Assembly (NCBI GenBank): GCA_009993045.1 | Contig: JAACUG010000080.1 | Coordinates: forward strand, 1-41,841 | From: Cyanobacteria bacterium CG_2015-22_32_23 | GTDB taxonomy: Bacteria > Cyanobacteriota > Cyanobacteriia > Cyanobacteriales > Cyanobacteriaceae | DNA length: 41,841 bases | Direction of reading: 5' to 3' | In this document: positions 18,153 to 27,595 of the stretch, piece by piece | How positions within the stretch are numbered: the first letter of the stretch is position 1 | Layout of the letters: every line of letters begins with the position of its first letter | Made by a program: the position numbers and the translations under genes | The notes under the pieces: model-generated | The model's database searches: none | What the model was told of the DNA's origin: nothing | The model's input: only the letters and a program-made list of their open reading frames with translations

Positions 18153-19082
18153 ATGATGATTGATGAAAATTTAATTACCAGTTTAGAATATATTAGTGAA
18201 GTAAAAAAACAACTTCCTGATGAGTTAAATAAAATGACGGAAAAATTAAATATTATTAAGGAAGAAATAATAGAAATAATAGATAATAATAAAGCAAAAC
18301 AAGCTGAAATTATTACTTTATTGCTAGATATAAAAAATAAATTAAAAGATTTTGCTGAAACTATTAATAATCAACAATCTTTGTTACAAAATAAAATTGT
18401 TTTTGTTGCTGAAAAGTTAAAAAAACTTGACGAAAATATGACACAACAAGAAGCAGAAATTTCTCCGATAATAGAAGCCTTAAATAATTATTTTGTTAAA
18501 TTTGAAGAACAATTAAATACTCTTAAAAGTAAACATTTACAGCTACTAACTCAAGGAATAAATACTTTTAATGAATTATGGCAAACTTTAGATGATAATC
18601 ATGAAAAAATAGAAATCTCATGGTTAGAAATGACACAAGAAATTCAGATTCTTAATGATAAAATTAGCAATTTTCAAAATTTAATACAGTCTGAAAATGA
18701 AAATGTTAAAGATAATTTAGACAATACAGAAAATAGTCTTGATAATTATATAGAAAGTATTTTGTCTGAGGAATTAAATCCCTTAGAAATTACTTTCAAA
18801 GAAGAGATAAATAATAGTTTAGAGAATATCGAAAATCAAATAACAGAATTTAGAGAAATAAGTGAAGAAAAAGTTAAAGAATTTAGCGACTTAGTAAAAG
18901 AAAAAATTAATAGTTTTATTGAGGAGGTAGAAAATTCAATTAAGTTAGATGACTATAATTCAAATTTACAAGAATCTCATAATTCATTTTGCGATAATGG
19001 GGAAAACCTAAAAGACTCAATTCCCAAACTTAAAAAATTAATCTGCGATATGGAAGAAGCGAAAGAATCTTTGAATATTTAA
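18153..19082 (+). CDS. Coiled-coil operon protein 7, 309 aa, unknown function
   Basis: Asn/Lys/Ile/Glu-rich helical protein. It has four prolines that could break the rod into segments (near residues 21, 105, 212 and 295), two Trp in the middle (ELWQTL and ISWLEM), and two Cys near the end (SFCDNG and LICDME). AAGGAAT precedes the start; ATG codons occur at both 18153 and 18156 and I kept the first. There is no membrane segment or signal peptide. The neighbours are 13 bp and 21 bp away. Function unknown. Confidence 0.75.
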   Translation: MMIDENLITSLEYISEVKKQLPDELNKMTEKLNIIKEEIIEIIDNNKAKQAEIITLLLDIKNKLKDFAETINNQQSLLQNKIVFVAEKLKKLDENMTQQEAEISPIIEALNNYFVKFEEQLNTLKSKHLQLLTQGINTFNELWQTLDDNHEKIEISWLEMTQEIQILNDKISNFQNLIQSENENVKDNLDNTENSLDNYIESILSEELNPLEITFKEEINNSLENIENQITEFREISEEKVKEFSDLVKEKINSFIEEVENSIKLDDYNSNLQESHNSFCDNGENLKDSIPKLKKLICDMEEAKESLNI

Positions 19083-19103
19083 TTTATTTATTGGAGTAAA
19101 AAA

Positions 19104-20000
19104 ATGACTAAACTTATTGATGTTGTAATGAATATCTATGAAGATTTATTAGATTTTGAAACAGAAAAAACTCAAACTTATAATGATATTGAAGAATTAG
19201 GAGAATTTTTGATAGAAAGTAAATCATTAATGGAGGAAAATTTTGTCAGTTTAGAAAATATATCGAAATCTTTATCCGAGGAAATAGATAATATATCAGC
19301 AGATTTTTTGTTAGAAACAGAAGCAATGTTAGAAGAGTTAGAAAATTTAGCAACTAAAATTGATGAGTTTATGATTGAAAGTGAAGAATTAACCACAGAA
19401 AAAAAAGAAAATGTGATTAATTTAGTGGATAAAATGAATAGTAATAGCGATACAATTAATGATTCTTTAGAAGAATTAGAAGAAATTGTTAATAAATTTA
19501 ATGAAACAGTTACAGAAATAAAACCACCTTTAGAATCAAAACTTATCAATACTCAAACTTTTATAAAAGATGTAATGGTGAGAGGATTACAAAATTATCA
19601 AAATATCATAGAAGATAATCAAGAAAACTTAGATAATTTTTATCAAGATAATCTAAATAGTTTGATTGAAGAAAAAAAAGAAAATATATCAACAGAAGTA
19701 GATGAAGTTTCTTCCGATATTGAGAATTTAACCTTAAACTATCAAAAAATTATTAATGTTATAGAGGAAACTTTAAAAGAATTTTATGATAATAACTCTA
19801 GTGAATTAAAAGAAAAATATCAAGAGTTATTCCAATTTATTGAAGATGAGTTAATCGAAAATTTAATGAGTCATGAAGAAAAGATTAATTATGAGGGAAA
19901 TAATCTCAGAGAGAATATTATAAATTTATTAGATAATTATTCAGAAATTAATCAAAATTCTGAGTCTTTAATTGATGTTTTTGAAAAACTTATAAATTGA
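19104..20000 (+). CDS. Coiled-coil operon protein 8, 298 aa, unknown function
   Basis: The last gene of the array. An acidic helical protein with many Glu, Asn, Leu and Ile, no Cys or Trp, and a single KPPLE break near residue 138. Downstream of this it carries several Tyr-containing heptads (NYQNII, NFYQDN, NYQKII, EFYDNN). TTGGAG lies 9 nt before the ATG. The gene ends 9 bp before the end of the convergent MscS-type gene. Same size class as proteins 1 and 5. Function unknown. Confidence 0.75.
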   Translation: MTKLIDVVMNIYEDLLDFETEKTQTYNDIEELGEFLIESKSLMEENFVSLENISKSLSEEIDNISADFLLETEAMLEELENLATKIDEFMIESEELTTEKKENVINLVDKMNSNSDTINDSLEELEEIVNKFNETVTEIKPPLESKLINTQTFIKDVMVRGLQNYQNIIEDNQENLDNFYQDNLNSLIEEKKENISTEVDEVSSDIENLTLNYQKIINVIEETLKEFYDNNSSELKEKYQELFQFIEDELIENLMSHEEKINYEGNNLRENIINLLDNYSEINQNSESLIDVFEKLIN

Positions 20001-20040
20001 TTCTAAACACTATTTATTCTCTAGGGAATCATTTATTTTT
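19998..20040 (+). terminator. Weak candidate hairpin between convergent genes
   Basis: TGATTC (19998-20003) can pair with GAATCA (20026-20031), followed by TTTATTTTT. The stem is short and the loop is 22 nt, so this is only a possible terminator for the coiled-coil operon. It overlaps the 3' ends of both convergent genes. Confidence 0.25.
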
Positions 20041-21065
20041 AAATAAGGATTAATCAAAGGAAAAGCTAAAATAATTTTCTCTTGTTTATAAACTTTGTGA
20101 ATCTCCTTAATAAATTCGTGAGTAACTAATAATCTATCTAAATATTCATTAATTTTTAAATAAACTGTTAAATTAATTCCATAATAATCAAAGCTATCAT
20201 ACCTTAAAAAAGGCTTAAATTCTTTATTTCCTCCTTGTATAATATATAAAATATTTTCAGCTATTGTTAAAGTTATTGCTTCAACTTTTACCAAATCATT
20301 ATCATAACTAATTCCTATTTTAATTGGTAATAACATTTGAGGATTATCTAAAGTATAGTTTTGAAAACTACTATCTATAATTTGCCCATTTGGAATTACA
20401 ATTACATTATTATAAATATCTTTAATTAAGGTATATTTTAATTCAACATCTACAACATAACCCTCTTCGCCATTTTGAAACTTTATATAATCTCCAGGGC
20501 GAATTTTACGAGAAACAATTATATTTACCCCAGAGATTAAATTGCTTAAAGTATTTTTAAATGCCAAACCAATGGATAAACTTCCCACCCCAAAAGCGGT
20601 AATTAAAGCTGTAATTTGAATACCAATAGATTGAATAATAACTAAAAATCCAATACTAAAAATTAAAACCTTTGTTAAATATTCAAATAATGATGTTAAA
20701 GAAACAGTAGTTTCATGTTTTAAACTATAAACTTGAATAGAATTTACTGCTAAACGAGAAGCCAAAATTGTTGCCATCGTTAAAGCGATAACTATTAAGA
20801 TTTTTTGAATTAAAATATTTAAAGATATTGGTAAATTAATACTTGGTAAAACTAAGGCAATTCCTCCTACGGTAAACCAAATAAAAATGATACCTTCAAA
20901 AGATTTTAAAATAAAAGAATATTGCCCAAATGGAATATTATCATCTATTTTTTTTATCCAATACTTTAACCTATTTTCAATAAAAAGCCCAATTAATATT
21001 GCCAATAACACTAAACCAATCGGAGTGGATATTTTGGCTATTAAATTCCAATTTACTAAAGACAT
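20010..21065 (-). CDS. MscS-family mechanosensitive channel
   Basis: A small-conductance mechanosensitive channel homologue of 351 aa. Three or four hydrophobic helices (about 10-30, 55-75, 85-105 and 125-150) lead into the pore-lining TM3 (ALITAFGVGSLSIGLAFKNT, about 153-172) with its Gly/Ala packing pattern. The MscS beta domain follows, with the signature IRPGDYIKFQNGEEGYVVDV and IPNGQIIDSSFQNYT, and then the alpha/beta C-terminal domain. Such channels release solutes on hypo-osmotic shock. It converges on the coiled-coil array with a 9-bp gap. A functional link to that array is not shown. Confidence 0.92.
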   Translation of the reverse strand: MSLVNWNLIAKISTPIGLVLLAILIGLFIENRLKYWIKKIDDNIPFGQYSFILKSFEGIIFIWFTVGGIALVLPSINLPISLNILIQKILIVIALTMATILASRLAVNSIQVYSLKHETTVSLTSLFEYLTKVLIFSIGFLVIIQSIGIQITALITAFGVGSLSIGLAFKNTLSNLISGVNIIVSRKIRPGDYIKFQNGEEGYVVDVELKYTLIKDIYNNVIVIPNGQIIDSSFQNYTLDNPQMLLPIKIGISYDNDLVKVEAITLTIAENILYIIQGGNKEFKPFLRYDSFDYYGINLTVYLKINEYLDRLLVTHEFIKEIHKVYKQEKIILAFPLINPYLKINDSLENK

Positions 21066-21256
21066 TTTACAAAAATTTTTACTATTTTTACAATTATATA
21101 CAACTATTAGTTTATAAAAATATTAGTCTTAATTTACAATAATTATTTATGCTCAAAACATATTTATTAACAAATATCAGAATTTTGCAATAAAAATATT
21201 ACTGTTGGCAACATAAAACCAATAACATAAAATTGTAAAAAAGATCTATTAAACTA

Positions 21257-21286
21257 TTGCGTTATGCGCCACTTATCATTTATAAT
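21257..21286 (+). promoter_or_regulatory. Predicted promoter of ribosomal protein super-operon
   Basis: A perfect TATAAT at 21281-21286 lies 18 bp after a weak -35, TTGCGT (21257-21262). Transcription would start near 21293, giving a leader of about 290 nt before the rplC start. This is the best sigma-70-like site in the spacer. Confidence 0.6.
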
Positions 21287-21389
21287 GATTGTTTGTGACT
21301 AAAATTACAAAACATAGCCACTTAAAGATACTGAGGTAAAAAGACTTACAAGTCGAAATCTTAAGTCTGTTAAGTTTAAAAAAGCTATT

Positions 21390-21497
21390 ACTAATCTTTA
21401 AGTTGAGATTAGTTGTTACTAAAAGTGTCTGCACAAAACAAGACATAATTGAGTAGTTAGTAACTAAGGTTGACTTACCATTCTAACTTCGGAGTTA
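21390..21497 (+). promoter_or_regulatory. Structured leader of rplC operon (two hairpins)
   Basis: ACTAATCT (21390-21397) pairs perfectly with AGATTAGT (21406-21413). Further on, TAACT (21484-21488) pairs with AGTTA (21493-21497) around a TCGG loop. A long folded leader ahead of ribosomal protein genes is the usual place for autogenous control (L4 in Escherichia coli S10). Whether it acts so here is inference. Confidence 0.4.
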
Positions 21498-21583
21498 CTG
21501 TGCACACAAAAAAAATCAGTTGGAAAGAAAATTCTTTCTCTGAATCAAATCCTGTTGTTTAGCAATTTAGAGGGACAGATCCC

Positions 21584-22267
21584 GTGAGCTTAGGCGTACT
21601 CGGTACAAAACTAGGCATGACTACCATCTTTGACCCCGAAACAGGTAACGCAATTCCTGTCACTGTGGTTCAAGCCGGCCCATGTTTAGTAACTCAAATC
21701 AAAACCAAAGAAACTGACGGTTATACAGCAGTTCAACTCGGATACAGCGAAGTACCTGATCGTAAACGTACCTTAAACACTAAAGAACCTAAAGAAGTTA
21801 ATAAATACTTATCCAGTCCTGAATACGGACATTTAAGCAATAAAGGACTTCCTGCTTTACGTCACCTTAGAGAATATCGTCTCGATGATGTTAGTTCCTT
21901 TGAAATCGGACAAACTATCGGAGCAGATTTATTTGAAGAAGGTGCATTAGTGGATGTAGGAGCAAAAACTATCGGGCGAGGCTTTGCTGGTTATCAAAAA
22001 CGTCATAACTTCAAAAGAGGTAATATGACTCACGGTTCTAAAAACCATCGCTTACCCGGTTCGACAGGTGCAGGTACAACTCCCGGTCGTGTTTACCCCG
22101 GTAAAAGAATGGCAGGACGTTATGGAAACACCAACGTCAAAATCCGTAAATTAACCATCGCAAAAATTGACTCCGAGCGTAATTTATTACTCATCAAAGG
22201 AGCAATACCCGGCAAAACAGGTAATTTAGTGAGCATTACTCCCGCTTTAATTGTGGGTCAAAAGTAA
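21584..22267 (+). CDS. rplC: 50S ribosomal protein L3
   Basis: First gene of the super-operon. L3 binds 23S rRNA early in assembly near the peptidyl transferase centre. The 227-aa sequence shows the L3 start [11 protein letters not shown], the conserved [21 protein letters not shown] region (methylated Gln site region) and [15 protein letters not shown]. It starts with GTG, supported by AGAGGGA at 21569-21575, 8 nt upstream. The operon begins with L3 rather than S10, which is the cyanobacterial arrangement. Confidence 0.98.
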   Translation: MSLGVLGTKLGMTTIFDPETGNAIPVTVVQAGPCLVTQIKTKETDGYTAVQLGYSEVPDRKRTLNTKEPKEVNKYLSSPEYGHLSNKGLPALRHLREYRLDDVSSFEIGQTIGADLFEEGALVDVGAKTIGRGFAGYQKRHNFKRGNMTHGSKNHRLPGSTGAGTTPGRVYPGKRMAGRYGNTNVKIRKLTIAKIDSERNLLLIKGAIPGKTGNLVSITPALIVGQK

Positions 22268-22311
22268 GATAACTCACCGTTAAGATAAACGAAATTTCAT
22301 TTTTAAAAATT

Positions 22312-22950
22312 ATGGTTAATTGTGTAGTCAAAAATTGGCAAGGAGAACAAAGTGGCGAAACTACTTTAGAGATGGCCATCGCTAAAGAAGAAAACGCAGA
22401 ACACATTGTCCATCGTGCCTTAGTTCGTCAACTACATAATCAGCGTCAGGGTACAGCATCCACAAAAACCAGAGCAGAAGTTCGTGGTGGTGGTCGTAAA
22501 CCTTGGCGGCAGAAAGGTACAGGTAGAGCTAGAGCTGGTTCTATTCGTTCTCCTTTATGGCGTGGCGGTGGTGTTATTTTTGGACCAAAACCCAAAGACT
22601 ACAACATCAAAATGAATCGTAAGGAAAGAAGATTAGCTTTAAGAACTGCTTTTATTAGTCGTATTGAAGATCTTATTGTTGTTGAAAATTTCACCGATCA
22701 ATTAACTGCTCCTAAAACTAAAGAAGTAGTTGCGGCTTTAAGTCGTTGGGGTATCCCTAGTGGTCAAAAAGTGTTGTTGATTGCCACAGATCTCTCCTCT
22801 GATAACTTTTACCTCTCTGTTCGCAACTTACCCAATGTCAAACTCCTTAGACATGATTGTTTAAACATTTATGACATTTTGTACGCTGATAAAATTGTAG
22901 CTACCTCTGAAGCTATTACTAAAATACAGGAGGTTTATTGTGGCGAATAG
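22312..22950 (+). CDS. rplD: 50S ribosomal protein L4
   Basis: L4 of 212 aa. The long loop that reaches the exit tunnel is visible as [20 protein letters not shown], followed by [17 protein letters not shown], both diagnostic. In Escherichia coli L4 also represses its own operon through the leader, relevant to the structured leader upstream here. Its 3' end overlaps the GTG start of rplW by 11 bp, so the two are probably translationally coupled. Confidence 0.98.
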   Translation: MVNCVVKNWQGEQSGETTLEMAIAKEENAEHIVHRALVRQLHNQRQGTASTKTRAEVRGGGRKPWRQKGTGRARAGSIRSPLWRGGGVIFGPKPKDYNIKMNRKERRLALRTAFISRIEDLIVVENFTDQLTAPKTKEVVAALSRWGIPSGQKVLLIATDLSSDNFYLSVRNLPNVKLLRHDCLNIYDILYADKIVATSEAITKIQEVYCGE

Positions 22951-23278
22951 TAGATACGGAAAAACAACTAAAGTCAGAAAAAACACTGCGGAATTAGCCG
23001 ATATAGTTATCCGCCCCATCGTTACCGAAAAGGCAACTTATATGATGGAAGATAACAAATATACTTTTGAAGTAGTTAAACCTGCAACTAAGCCTGAAAT
23101 TCGTGCGGCCATCGAAAGTTTATTTGAAGTAAAAGTGGTCAAAGTCAATACCATGAATCAACCTCGTAAAAAACGTCGTGTTGGTCAAAGTATTGGTTAT
23201 AAACCTCAATACAAAAAAGCAATCGTAACCCTCGCCCAAGGAGATTCTCTCCAAAGTACATTTTTCCCTGATTTATAA
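22940..23278 (+). CDS. rplW: 50S ribosomal protein L23
   Basis: L23 of 112 aa sits at the tunnel exit and docks trigger factor and SRP. The core [20 protein letters not shown] and the [17 protein letters not shown] segment match the family. The start is GTG inside the end of rplD. A strong AGGAGG sits 7 nt upstream within rplD, which fixes this start. Confidence 0.97.
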   Translation: MANSRYGKTTKVRKNTAELADIVIRPIVTEKATYMMEDNKYTFEVVKPATKPEIRAAIESLFEVKVVKVNTMNQPRKKRRVGQSIGYKPQYKKAIVTLAQGDSLQSTFFPDL

Positions 23279-23333
23279 TCTTTTGAGATTAATGGGAAAT
23301 TGCTCACAGAAACTGATAATTAATAATTAAATT

Positions 23334-24176
23334 ATGGGTGTTCGTACATATAGACCATATACACCGGGCAGAAGACAAGCAGTAAGCTCAGATTTCGCAG
23401 AAATCACAAAAAGCACTCCTGAAAAGTCTCTGACAAAATATGTCCATCGTAAAAAGGGACGTAATAACAGAGGTGTAATTACCAGTCGTCATCGTGGCGG
23501 CGGACACAAAAAACTTTATCGGATTATCGATTTCAAAAGAGATAAAAGAGATATTAGCGCTCAAGTAATAGCCATCGAATATGATCCTAACCGTAACGCT
23601 CGTATTGCCTTAGTACAATATGAAGACGGCGAAAAAAGATATATTCTCGCCCCTGCTGGGATTGAGGTAGGTGCTACTCTGATCGCTAGTGCTGATGCTC
23701 CTTATGAAATTGGTAACGCTTTACCTTTAGAAAAAATCCCCCTTGGTACTGAGATTCATAATATTGAACTCACCCTAGGAAAAGGCGGTCAAATCGTTCG
23801 TGCTGCTGGTGGTTTTGCACAATTAATGGCAAAAGACGGTGATTATGTCACCCTGAAGTTACCTTCTAAAGAGGTGCGGATGATTCGTAAAGAATGTTAT
23901 GCCACTATCGGACGGGTAGGAAATATCGAAGCCAGAAACCTCAAACTCGGAAAAGCTGGTAAGACTCGTCATTTAGGTATCAGACCTCACGTTCGTGGTA
24001 GCGCCATGAACCCTGTAGATCACCCCCATGGTGGTGGTGAAGGTCGCGCTCCTATTGGTCGTTCTGGCCCTGTTTCTCCTTGGGGACAACCTGCTCTAGG
24101 TAAGAAAACTCGTAAGAAGAAAAAACTTAGTAGCAAATACATCGTTCGTCGTCGTAACGCCAATAAAGGTAAATAA
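23334..24176 (+). CDS. rplB: 50S ribosomal protein L2
   Basis: L2 (280 aa) is a core 23S rRNA-binding protein needed for subunit joining. Signature stretches are [22 protein letters not shown] in the N-terminal domain and [22 protein letters not shown] near the C-terminus, which contains the conserved His of the peptidyl transferase region. Length is normal. The spacer before it (55 bp) has no distinctive element. Confidence 0.98.
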   Translation: MGVRTYRPYTPGRRQAVSSDFAEITKSTPEKSLTKYVHRKKGRNNRGVITSRHRGGGHKKLYRIIDFKRDKRDISAQVIAIEYDPNRNARIALVQYEDGEKRYILAPAGIEVGATLIASADAPYEIGNALPLEKIPLGTEIHNIELTLGKGGQIVRAAGGFAQLMAKDGDYVTLKLPSKEVRMIRKECYATIGRVGNIEARNLKLGKAGKTRHLGIRPHVRGSAMNPVDHPHGGGEGRAPIGRSGPVSPWGQPALGKKTRKKKKLSSKYIVRRRNANKGK

Positions 24177-24217
24177 GACCACTTTCGAGATTTTAACCGC
24201 ATTAATAAGGAAAATTC

Positions 24218-24496
24218 ATGAGTCGTTCACTAAAAAAAGGACCATTTATAGCGGATAGCCTTCTCACCAAAATTGAAAAATTAAATCTCAAAGGTGAGAA
24301 ACAAGTAGTTAAAACTTGGTCCAGAGCTTCCACTATCATCCCCCAAATGATCGGTCATACTATTGCTGTTCATAATGGTCGTCAACACGTTCCTATCTTT
24401 GTCACCGAACAAATGGTAGGTCATAAATTAGGAGAATTTGCTCCTACTCGTACCTTCCGAGGTCATGCTAAAAGTGACAAAAAAGCAAGACGTTAA
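24218..24496 (+). CDS. rpsS: 30S ribosomal protein S19
   Basis: S19 (92 aa) lies in the 30S head next to S13 and the A-site finger. The start [10 protein letters not shown] and the tail [20 protein letters not shown] are diagnostic. AAGGAAA precedes the ATG. It is followed by a 125-bp spacer with a heptanucleotide tandem repeat. Confidence 0.98.
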   Translation: MSRSLKKGPFIADSLLTKIEKLNLKGEKQVVKTWSRASTIIPQMIGHTIAVHNGRQHVPIFVTEQMVGHKLGEFAPTRTFRGHAKSDKKARR

Positions 24497-24570
24497 GAGA
24501 TTAATTAGGAGAACAGGAGAACAGAAAAACAGCAGAATAGAAAAAATCCTATTTTCATTCTCAAATTTCT

Positions 24571-24605
24571 AATTCCTAATTCCTAATTCCTAATTCTTAA
24601 TTCAC
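24571..24605 (+). repeat. Heptanucleotide tandem repeat (AATTCCT) in rpsS-rplV spacer
   Basis: Three exact AATTCCT units are followed by AATTCTT and a partial AATTCAC, a short tandemly repeated repetitive (STRR) sequence of the cyanobacterial type. It is one of four such arrays with different units in this operon. Confidence 0.9.
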
Positions 24606-24621
24606 ACTTCACCTAATAATT

Positions 24622-24996
24622 ATGGCTAAAACACAGGAAAAACCAGAGGTTGATACCTCTCAAGAAGTAAAAGCGATCGCTCGTTATATCAGAATGTCAC
24701 CCTCAAAAGTGAGACGGGTTTTAGATCAAATTCGTGGACGTAGTTACAGAGAAGCATTAATTATTCTCGAATTTATGCCTTATCGTGCTTGTGAACCAAT
24801 TATTAAAGTTCTTCGCTCGGCTGTAGCTAATGCTGAACATAATCAAGGTTTAGAAGCATCTAACCTCGTGATCAGTACAGCCTTTGCTGACGGTGGACCT
24901 ACTTTAAAACGTTTCCGTCCTCGTGCTCAAGGTCGTGCTTATCAAATTCGTAAACGCACTTGTCATATTACTGTGGCAGTTGCCCCTACGATATAG
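24622..24996 (+). CDS. rplV: 50S ribosomal protein L22
   Basis: L22 (124 aa) lines the nascent-chain tunnel opposite L4. [23 protein letters not shown] and the tunnel beta-hairpin region [20 protein letters not shown] match the family. A HIP1 octamer lies within the gene at 24673. An acidic N-terminal lead of about 15 residues is slightly longer than in Escherichia coli. Confidence 0.97.
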   Translation: MAKTQEKPEVDTSQEVKAIARYIRMSPSKVRRVLDQIRGRSYREALIILEFMPYRACEPIIKVLRSAVANAEHNQGLEASNLVISTAFADGGPTLKRFRPRAQGRAYQIRKRTCHITVAVAPTI

Positions 24997-25027
24997 TTAA
25001 CCATGAAAAAGGAACAACAAAAATAAC

Positions 25028-25753
25028 ATGGGACAAAAAGTACATCCAATTGGTTTTCGCCTCGGTTATACTAAGGAACACTCTTCCTGTTGGTATGCCG
25101 AACCGAAATTCTATCCTCAACTTCTTCAAGAAGATTATAAAATTCGTCAGTACATCGAAAAAAATCTCAGTAATGCTAGTATTGCTGAAATTAAAATTGA
25201 TCGAAAAGCAGACCAGATTGATCTTTCCATTCATACCGCTAGACCTGGTGTTGTGGTAGGAAAAGGCGGTCAGGGCATCGAAAAATTACGCACTGACTTA
25301 CAAGCACTCTTAAAAAATCAACGTCAGTTTCGAGTTAATGTCATCGAAGTTTCTAATGTTGATGCTTGTGCCCCCCTCATGGCAGAATTTATCACCTCTC
25401 AACTTGAAAGACGGGTTTCCTTCCGCCGAGTTGTTAGACAAGCCATCCAAAGAGCTCAAAAAGCTGAAGTATTAGGAATCAAAATCCAAGTTAGTGGTCG
25501 TCTTAATGGTGCTGAAATCGCTCGTACCGAATGGATCAGAGAAGGTCGTGTTCCCCTACACACTTTGAGAGCCGATATTGACTACTCTTACAAAACTGCT
25601 AGTACTATCTACGGTATTTTAGGTATCAAAGTCTGGATTTTTAAAGGTGAGATTATTCCGGGTGAAGAAGACTTGAGAGTAAATAACCCCAATCGTACGA
25701 AACAAGGACGTAAAAATCCTCGTCGTCAAAAATTTGAAGATCGCTCTGAGTAG
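25028..25753 (+). CDS. rpsC: 30S ribosomal protein S3
   Basis: S3 (241 aa) forms part of the mRNA entry tunnel. It starts [13 protein letters not shown]. The KH domain motif [14 protein letters not shown] and the C-terminal [13 protein letters not shown] and [14 protein letters not shown] segments are typical. AAAAAGGAAC precedes the ATG. It is followed by a spacer with another heptamer array. Confidence 0.98.
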   Translation: MGQKVHPIGFRLGYTKEHSSCWYAEPKFYPQLLQEDYKIRQYIEKNLSNASIAEIKIDRKADQIDLSIHTARPGVVVGKGGQGIEKLRTDLQALLKNQRQFRVNVIEVSNVDACAPLMAEFITSQLERRVSFRRVVRQAIQRAQKAEVLGIKIQVSGRLNGAEIARTEWIREGRVPLHTLRADIDYSYKTASTIYGILGIKVWIFKGEIIPGEEDLRVNNPNRTKQGRKNPRRQKFEDRSE

Positions 25754-25783
25754 TAAAACAGTGAATAGTGAACAGTGATTTAG

Positions 25784-25832
25784 TATCAACTATTAACTAT
25801 CAACTATCAACTATCAACTATTAACTATTAAC
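25784..25832 (+). repeat. Heptanucleotide tandem repeat (TATCAAC/TATTAAC) before rplP
   Basis: Seven uninterrupted 7-nt units (TATCAAC or TATTAAC) end 8 bp before the rplP start and occupy the place where a ribosome-binding site would be expected. The unit differs from the other arrays in the operon. Confidence 0.93.
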
Positions 25833-25840
25833 TAGAAATC

Positions 25841-26257
25841 ATGTTAAGTCCAAGAAGAACGAAATTCCGTAAACAACATCGGGGCAGAATGACAGGTAAT
25901 GCCTATAGAGGAAATACCATTAGTTTTGGGGATTATGGTCTTCAAGCTATCGAACCTTGTTGGATTACTGCTCGTCAAATTGAGGCAGCAAGACGGGCAA
26001 TTACTCGTTATGTCCGTAGAGGCGGAAAAATCTGGATTCGTATTTTCCCTGATAAACCCGTAACTCAACGTCCTGCAGAAACTCGTATGGGTTCTGGTAA
26101 AGGTAATCCTGAATTTTGGGTAGCAGTAGTTAAACCGGGACGAATCATGTTTGAGATTGTCGGTATTCCCGAAGAAACCGCTCGTGAAGCTATGCGTTTA
26201 GCCGCTCAAAAACTTCCCATCAAAACCAAATTTATCACCAGATCTGAGGAATATTAA
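25841..26257 (+). CDS. rplP: 50S ribosomal protein L16
   Basis: L16 (138 aa) helps place the aminoacyl-tRNA arm in the A site. [17 protein letters not shown] at the start and [23 protein letters not shown] toward the end are diagnostic. No Shine-Dalgarno is apparent because the upstream space is taken by the heptamer repeat; translation may be coupled or rely on an unstructured leader (inference). Confidence 0.98.
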   Translation: MLSPRRTKFRKQHRGRMTGNAYRGNTISFGDYGLQAIEPCWITARQIEAARRAITRYVRRGGKIWIRIFPDKPVTQRPAETRMGSGKGNPEFWVAVVKPGRIMFEIVGIPEETAREAMRLAAQKLPIKTKFITRSEEY

Positions 26258-26263
26258 GTCACT

Positions 26264-26488
26264 ATGGCACTTCCCTTAGTTGCAGACGCAAGAAAATTAA
26301 ACGATGAAGAATTAGCTGCAGAAATTGTTAACGCAAAAAAAAAGCTATTTCAATTAAGACTATTACAAACTACTGGGCGTTTAGATAAACCTCATGAGTT
26401 TAAACACACAAAACACTGGATTTCTCAATTGTTTACTGTTCAAGGTGAACGTGAAAGAGCTCAATCCGCTACTACTACTCAAGCATAA
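26264..26488 (+). CDS. rpmC: 50S ribosomal protein L29
   Basis: L29 (74 aa), a small two-helix protein at the tunnel exit next to L23. The [24 protein letters not shown] start and the basic middle fit the family. It begins 6 bp after rplP and ends 14 bp before rpsQ. Confidence 0.95.
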   Translation: MALPLVADARKLNDEELAAEIVNAKKKLFQLRLLQTTGRLDKPHEFKHTKHWISQLFTVQGERERAQSATTTQA

Positions 26489-26502
26489 GGAGTAACTATT
26501 CC

Positions 26503-26757
26503 ATGGCAGTTAAAGAAAGAGTTGGCGTAGTCGTTAGCAATAAAATGGATAAAACCGCCGTTGTTGCTGTCGAAAATCGTTCTCCTCATCCCAAATACGG
26601 CAAAATTGTCGTTAAAACCAAAAAATATAAAGCTCACGATCCCGAAAATCAATGTAAAGAAGGCGATCGCGTAAGAATCAGAGAAACTCGTCCCCTAAGT
26701 AAAACCAAACGCTGGGAATTAGCAGAAATTCTAATTACCAAAGCAGTGGCGGTTTAG
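26503..26757 (+). CDS. rpsQ: 30S ribosomal protein S17
   Basis: S17 (84 aa), a primary 16S rRNA-binding OB-fold protein. [17 protein letters not shown] and [19 protein letters not shown] are family signatures, followed by [27 protein letters not shown] precedes the ATG. A HIP1 octamer lies at 26663. Confidence 0.97.
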   Translation: MAVKERVGVVVSNKMDKTAVVAVENRSPHPKYGKIVVKTKKYKAHDPENQCKEGDRVRIRETRPLSKTKRWELAEILITKAVAV

Positions 26758-26808
26758 GTTCGATGATAGTTTTCTTTATTCCCATAATCAATCAAATAAC
26801 TAAATAGA

Positions 26809-27177
26809 ATGATTCAACAACAAAGTTACCTAAACGTAGCCGATAATAGTGGGGCGCGTAAGATTATGTGCTTACGAGTGTTATCTACTGGTAACTGTAC
26901 TTATGGTGGCATCGGAGACGTAATTATTGCCGTAGTTAAAGACGCAATTCCTAACATGGCAGTTAAAAGATCCGACATCGTAAGAGCAGTAATCGTAAGG
27001 ACAAAACAATCTTTACGTCGTGACAGTGGCATGACTATTCGTTTTGATGATAACGCCGCCGTAATTATCAACAAAGATAACAACCCCAGAGGTACTCGTG
27101 TTTTTGGTCCTGTGGCTCGTGAATTACGGGATAAAAACTTTACAAAAATTATCTCTCTAGCACCAGAGGTACTCTAA
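26809..27177 (+). CDS. rplN: 50S ribosomal protein L14
   Basis: L14 (122 aa), at the subunit interface, where it forms bridges and is the landing site of Rsf[20 protein letters not shown] and the [20 protein letters not shown] stretch are diagnostic. It ends 3 bp before rplX. Confidence 0.98.
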   Translation: MIQQQSYLNVADNSGARKIMCLRVLSTGNCTYGGIGDVIIAVVKDAIPNMAVKRSDIVRAVIVRTKQSLRRDSGMTIRFDDNAAVIINKDNNPRGTRVFGPVARELRDKNFTKIISLAPEVL

Positions 27178-27180
27178 ATT

Positions 27181-27537
27181 ATGAGATCATTAAAAAAGAA
27201 AAAACCATCTACCGGCAGATTTAAAATGCACGTCAAAAAAGGTGACACCGTGCAAATTATTTCAGGAAAAGATAAAGGCAAAGTAGGCGAAATTCTCACC
27301 TCTATCCCTAAAGATAGTACCGTCATCGTTAAAGGTGTGAATATCAGAACTAAACACGTTAAACCCAGACAAGAGGGAGAAAGCGGTCAAATTAGTACCT
27401 ATGAAGCACCTATTCATAGTTCTAAAGTAATGCTTTACTCAGAAAAAGAAAAAGTGGCTAGTCGTATTAGCTACGTCTTGACGGAAGAAGGCAAAAAAGT
27501 TAGAAAACTGAAAAAAACTGGTGAAATTATCGATTAA
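27181..27537 (+). CDS. rplX: 50S ribosomal protein L24
   Basis: L24 (118 aa), an assembly initiator for the 50S subunit. The KOW motif [19 protein letters not shown] lies at about 20-38, and the [19 protein letters not shown] segment confirms the family. It is tightly spaced after rplN. Confidence 0.97.
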   Translation: MRSLKKKKPSTGRFKMHVKKGDTVQIISGKDKGKVGEILTSIPKDSTVIVKGVNIRTKHVKPRQEGESGQISTYEAPIHSSKVMLYSEKEKVASRISYVLTEEGKKVRKLKKTGEIID

Positions 27538-27595
27538 TTTTTCGACCTATTTTCACAATTAACGGTATATTCATAATCATTAGTAAACACTTCCT

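Larger units (their letters stand above)
21066..21583. other. 518-bp spacer between mscS-like gene and ribosomal super-operon
   Basis: No gene is present. It holds the mscS-like promoter on the left (minus strand, not resolved) and the promoter and long structured leader of the ribosomal protein operon on the right, listed separately. Confidence 0.6.

Noticed and set aside
11555-20000. Reading the coiled-coil genes as chemoreceptors or phage tape-measure proteins
   Set aside because: There is no HAMP domain, no conserved signalling hairpin tip, no periplasmic sensor, and no phage structural genes nearby. The similarity is only in helical composition.
10101-24672. A 14.5-kb stretch without HIP1 sites covering the coiled-coil array, as a sign of horizontal transfer
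   Set aside because: With eight sites in 41.8 kb only about three would be expected here, and a 9.7-kb gap also occurs in the native ribosomal operon. The absence is not significant.
24960-25259. Open frames around the rplV-rpsC junction on both strands
   Set aside because: They overlap the certain genes rplV and rpsC in other frames and have no family resemblance.
25784-25832. Heptamer arrays as a CRISPR array
   Set aside because: Units are 7 nt with no spacers between them and no cas genes nearby.
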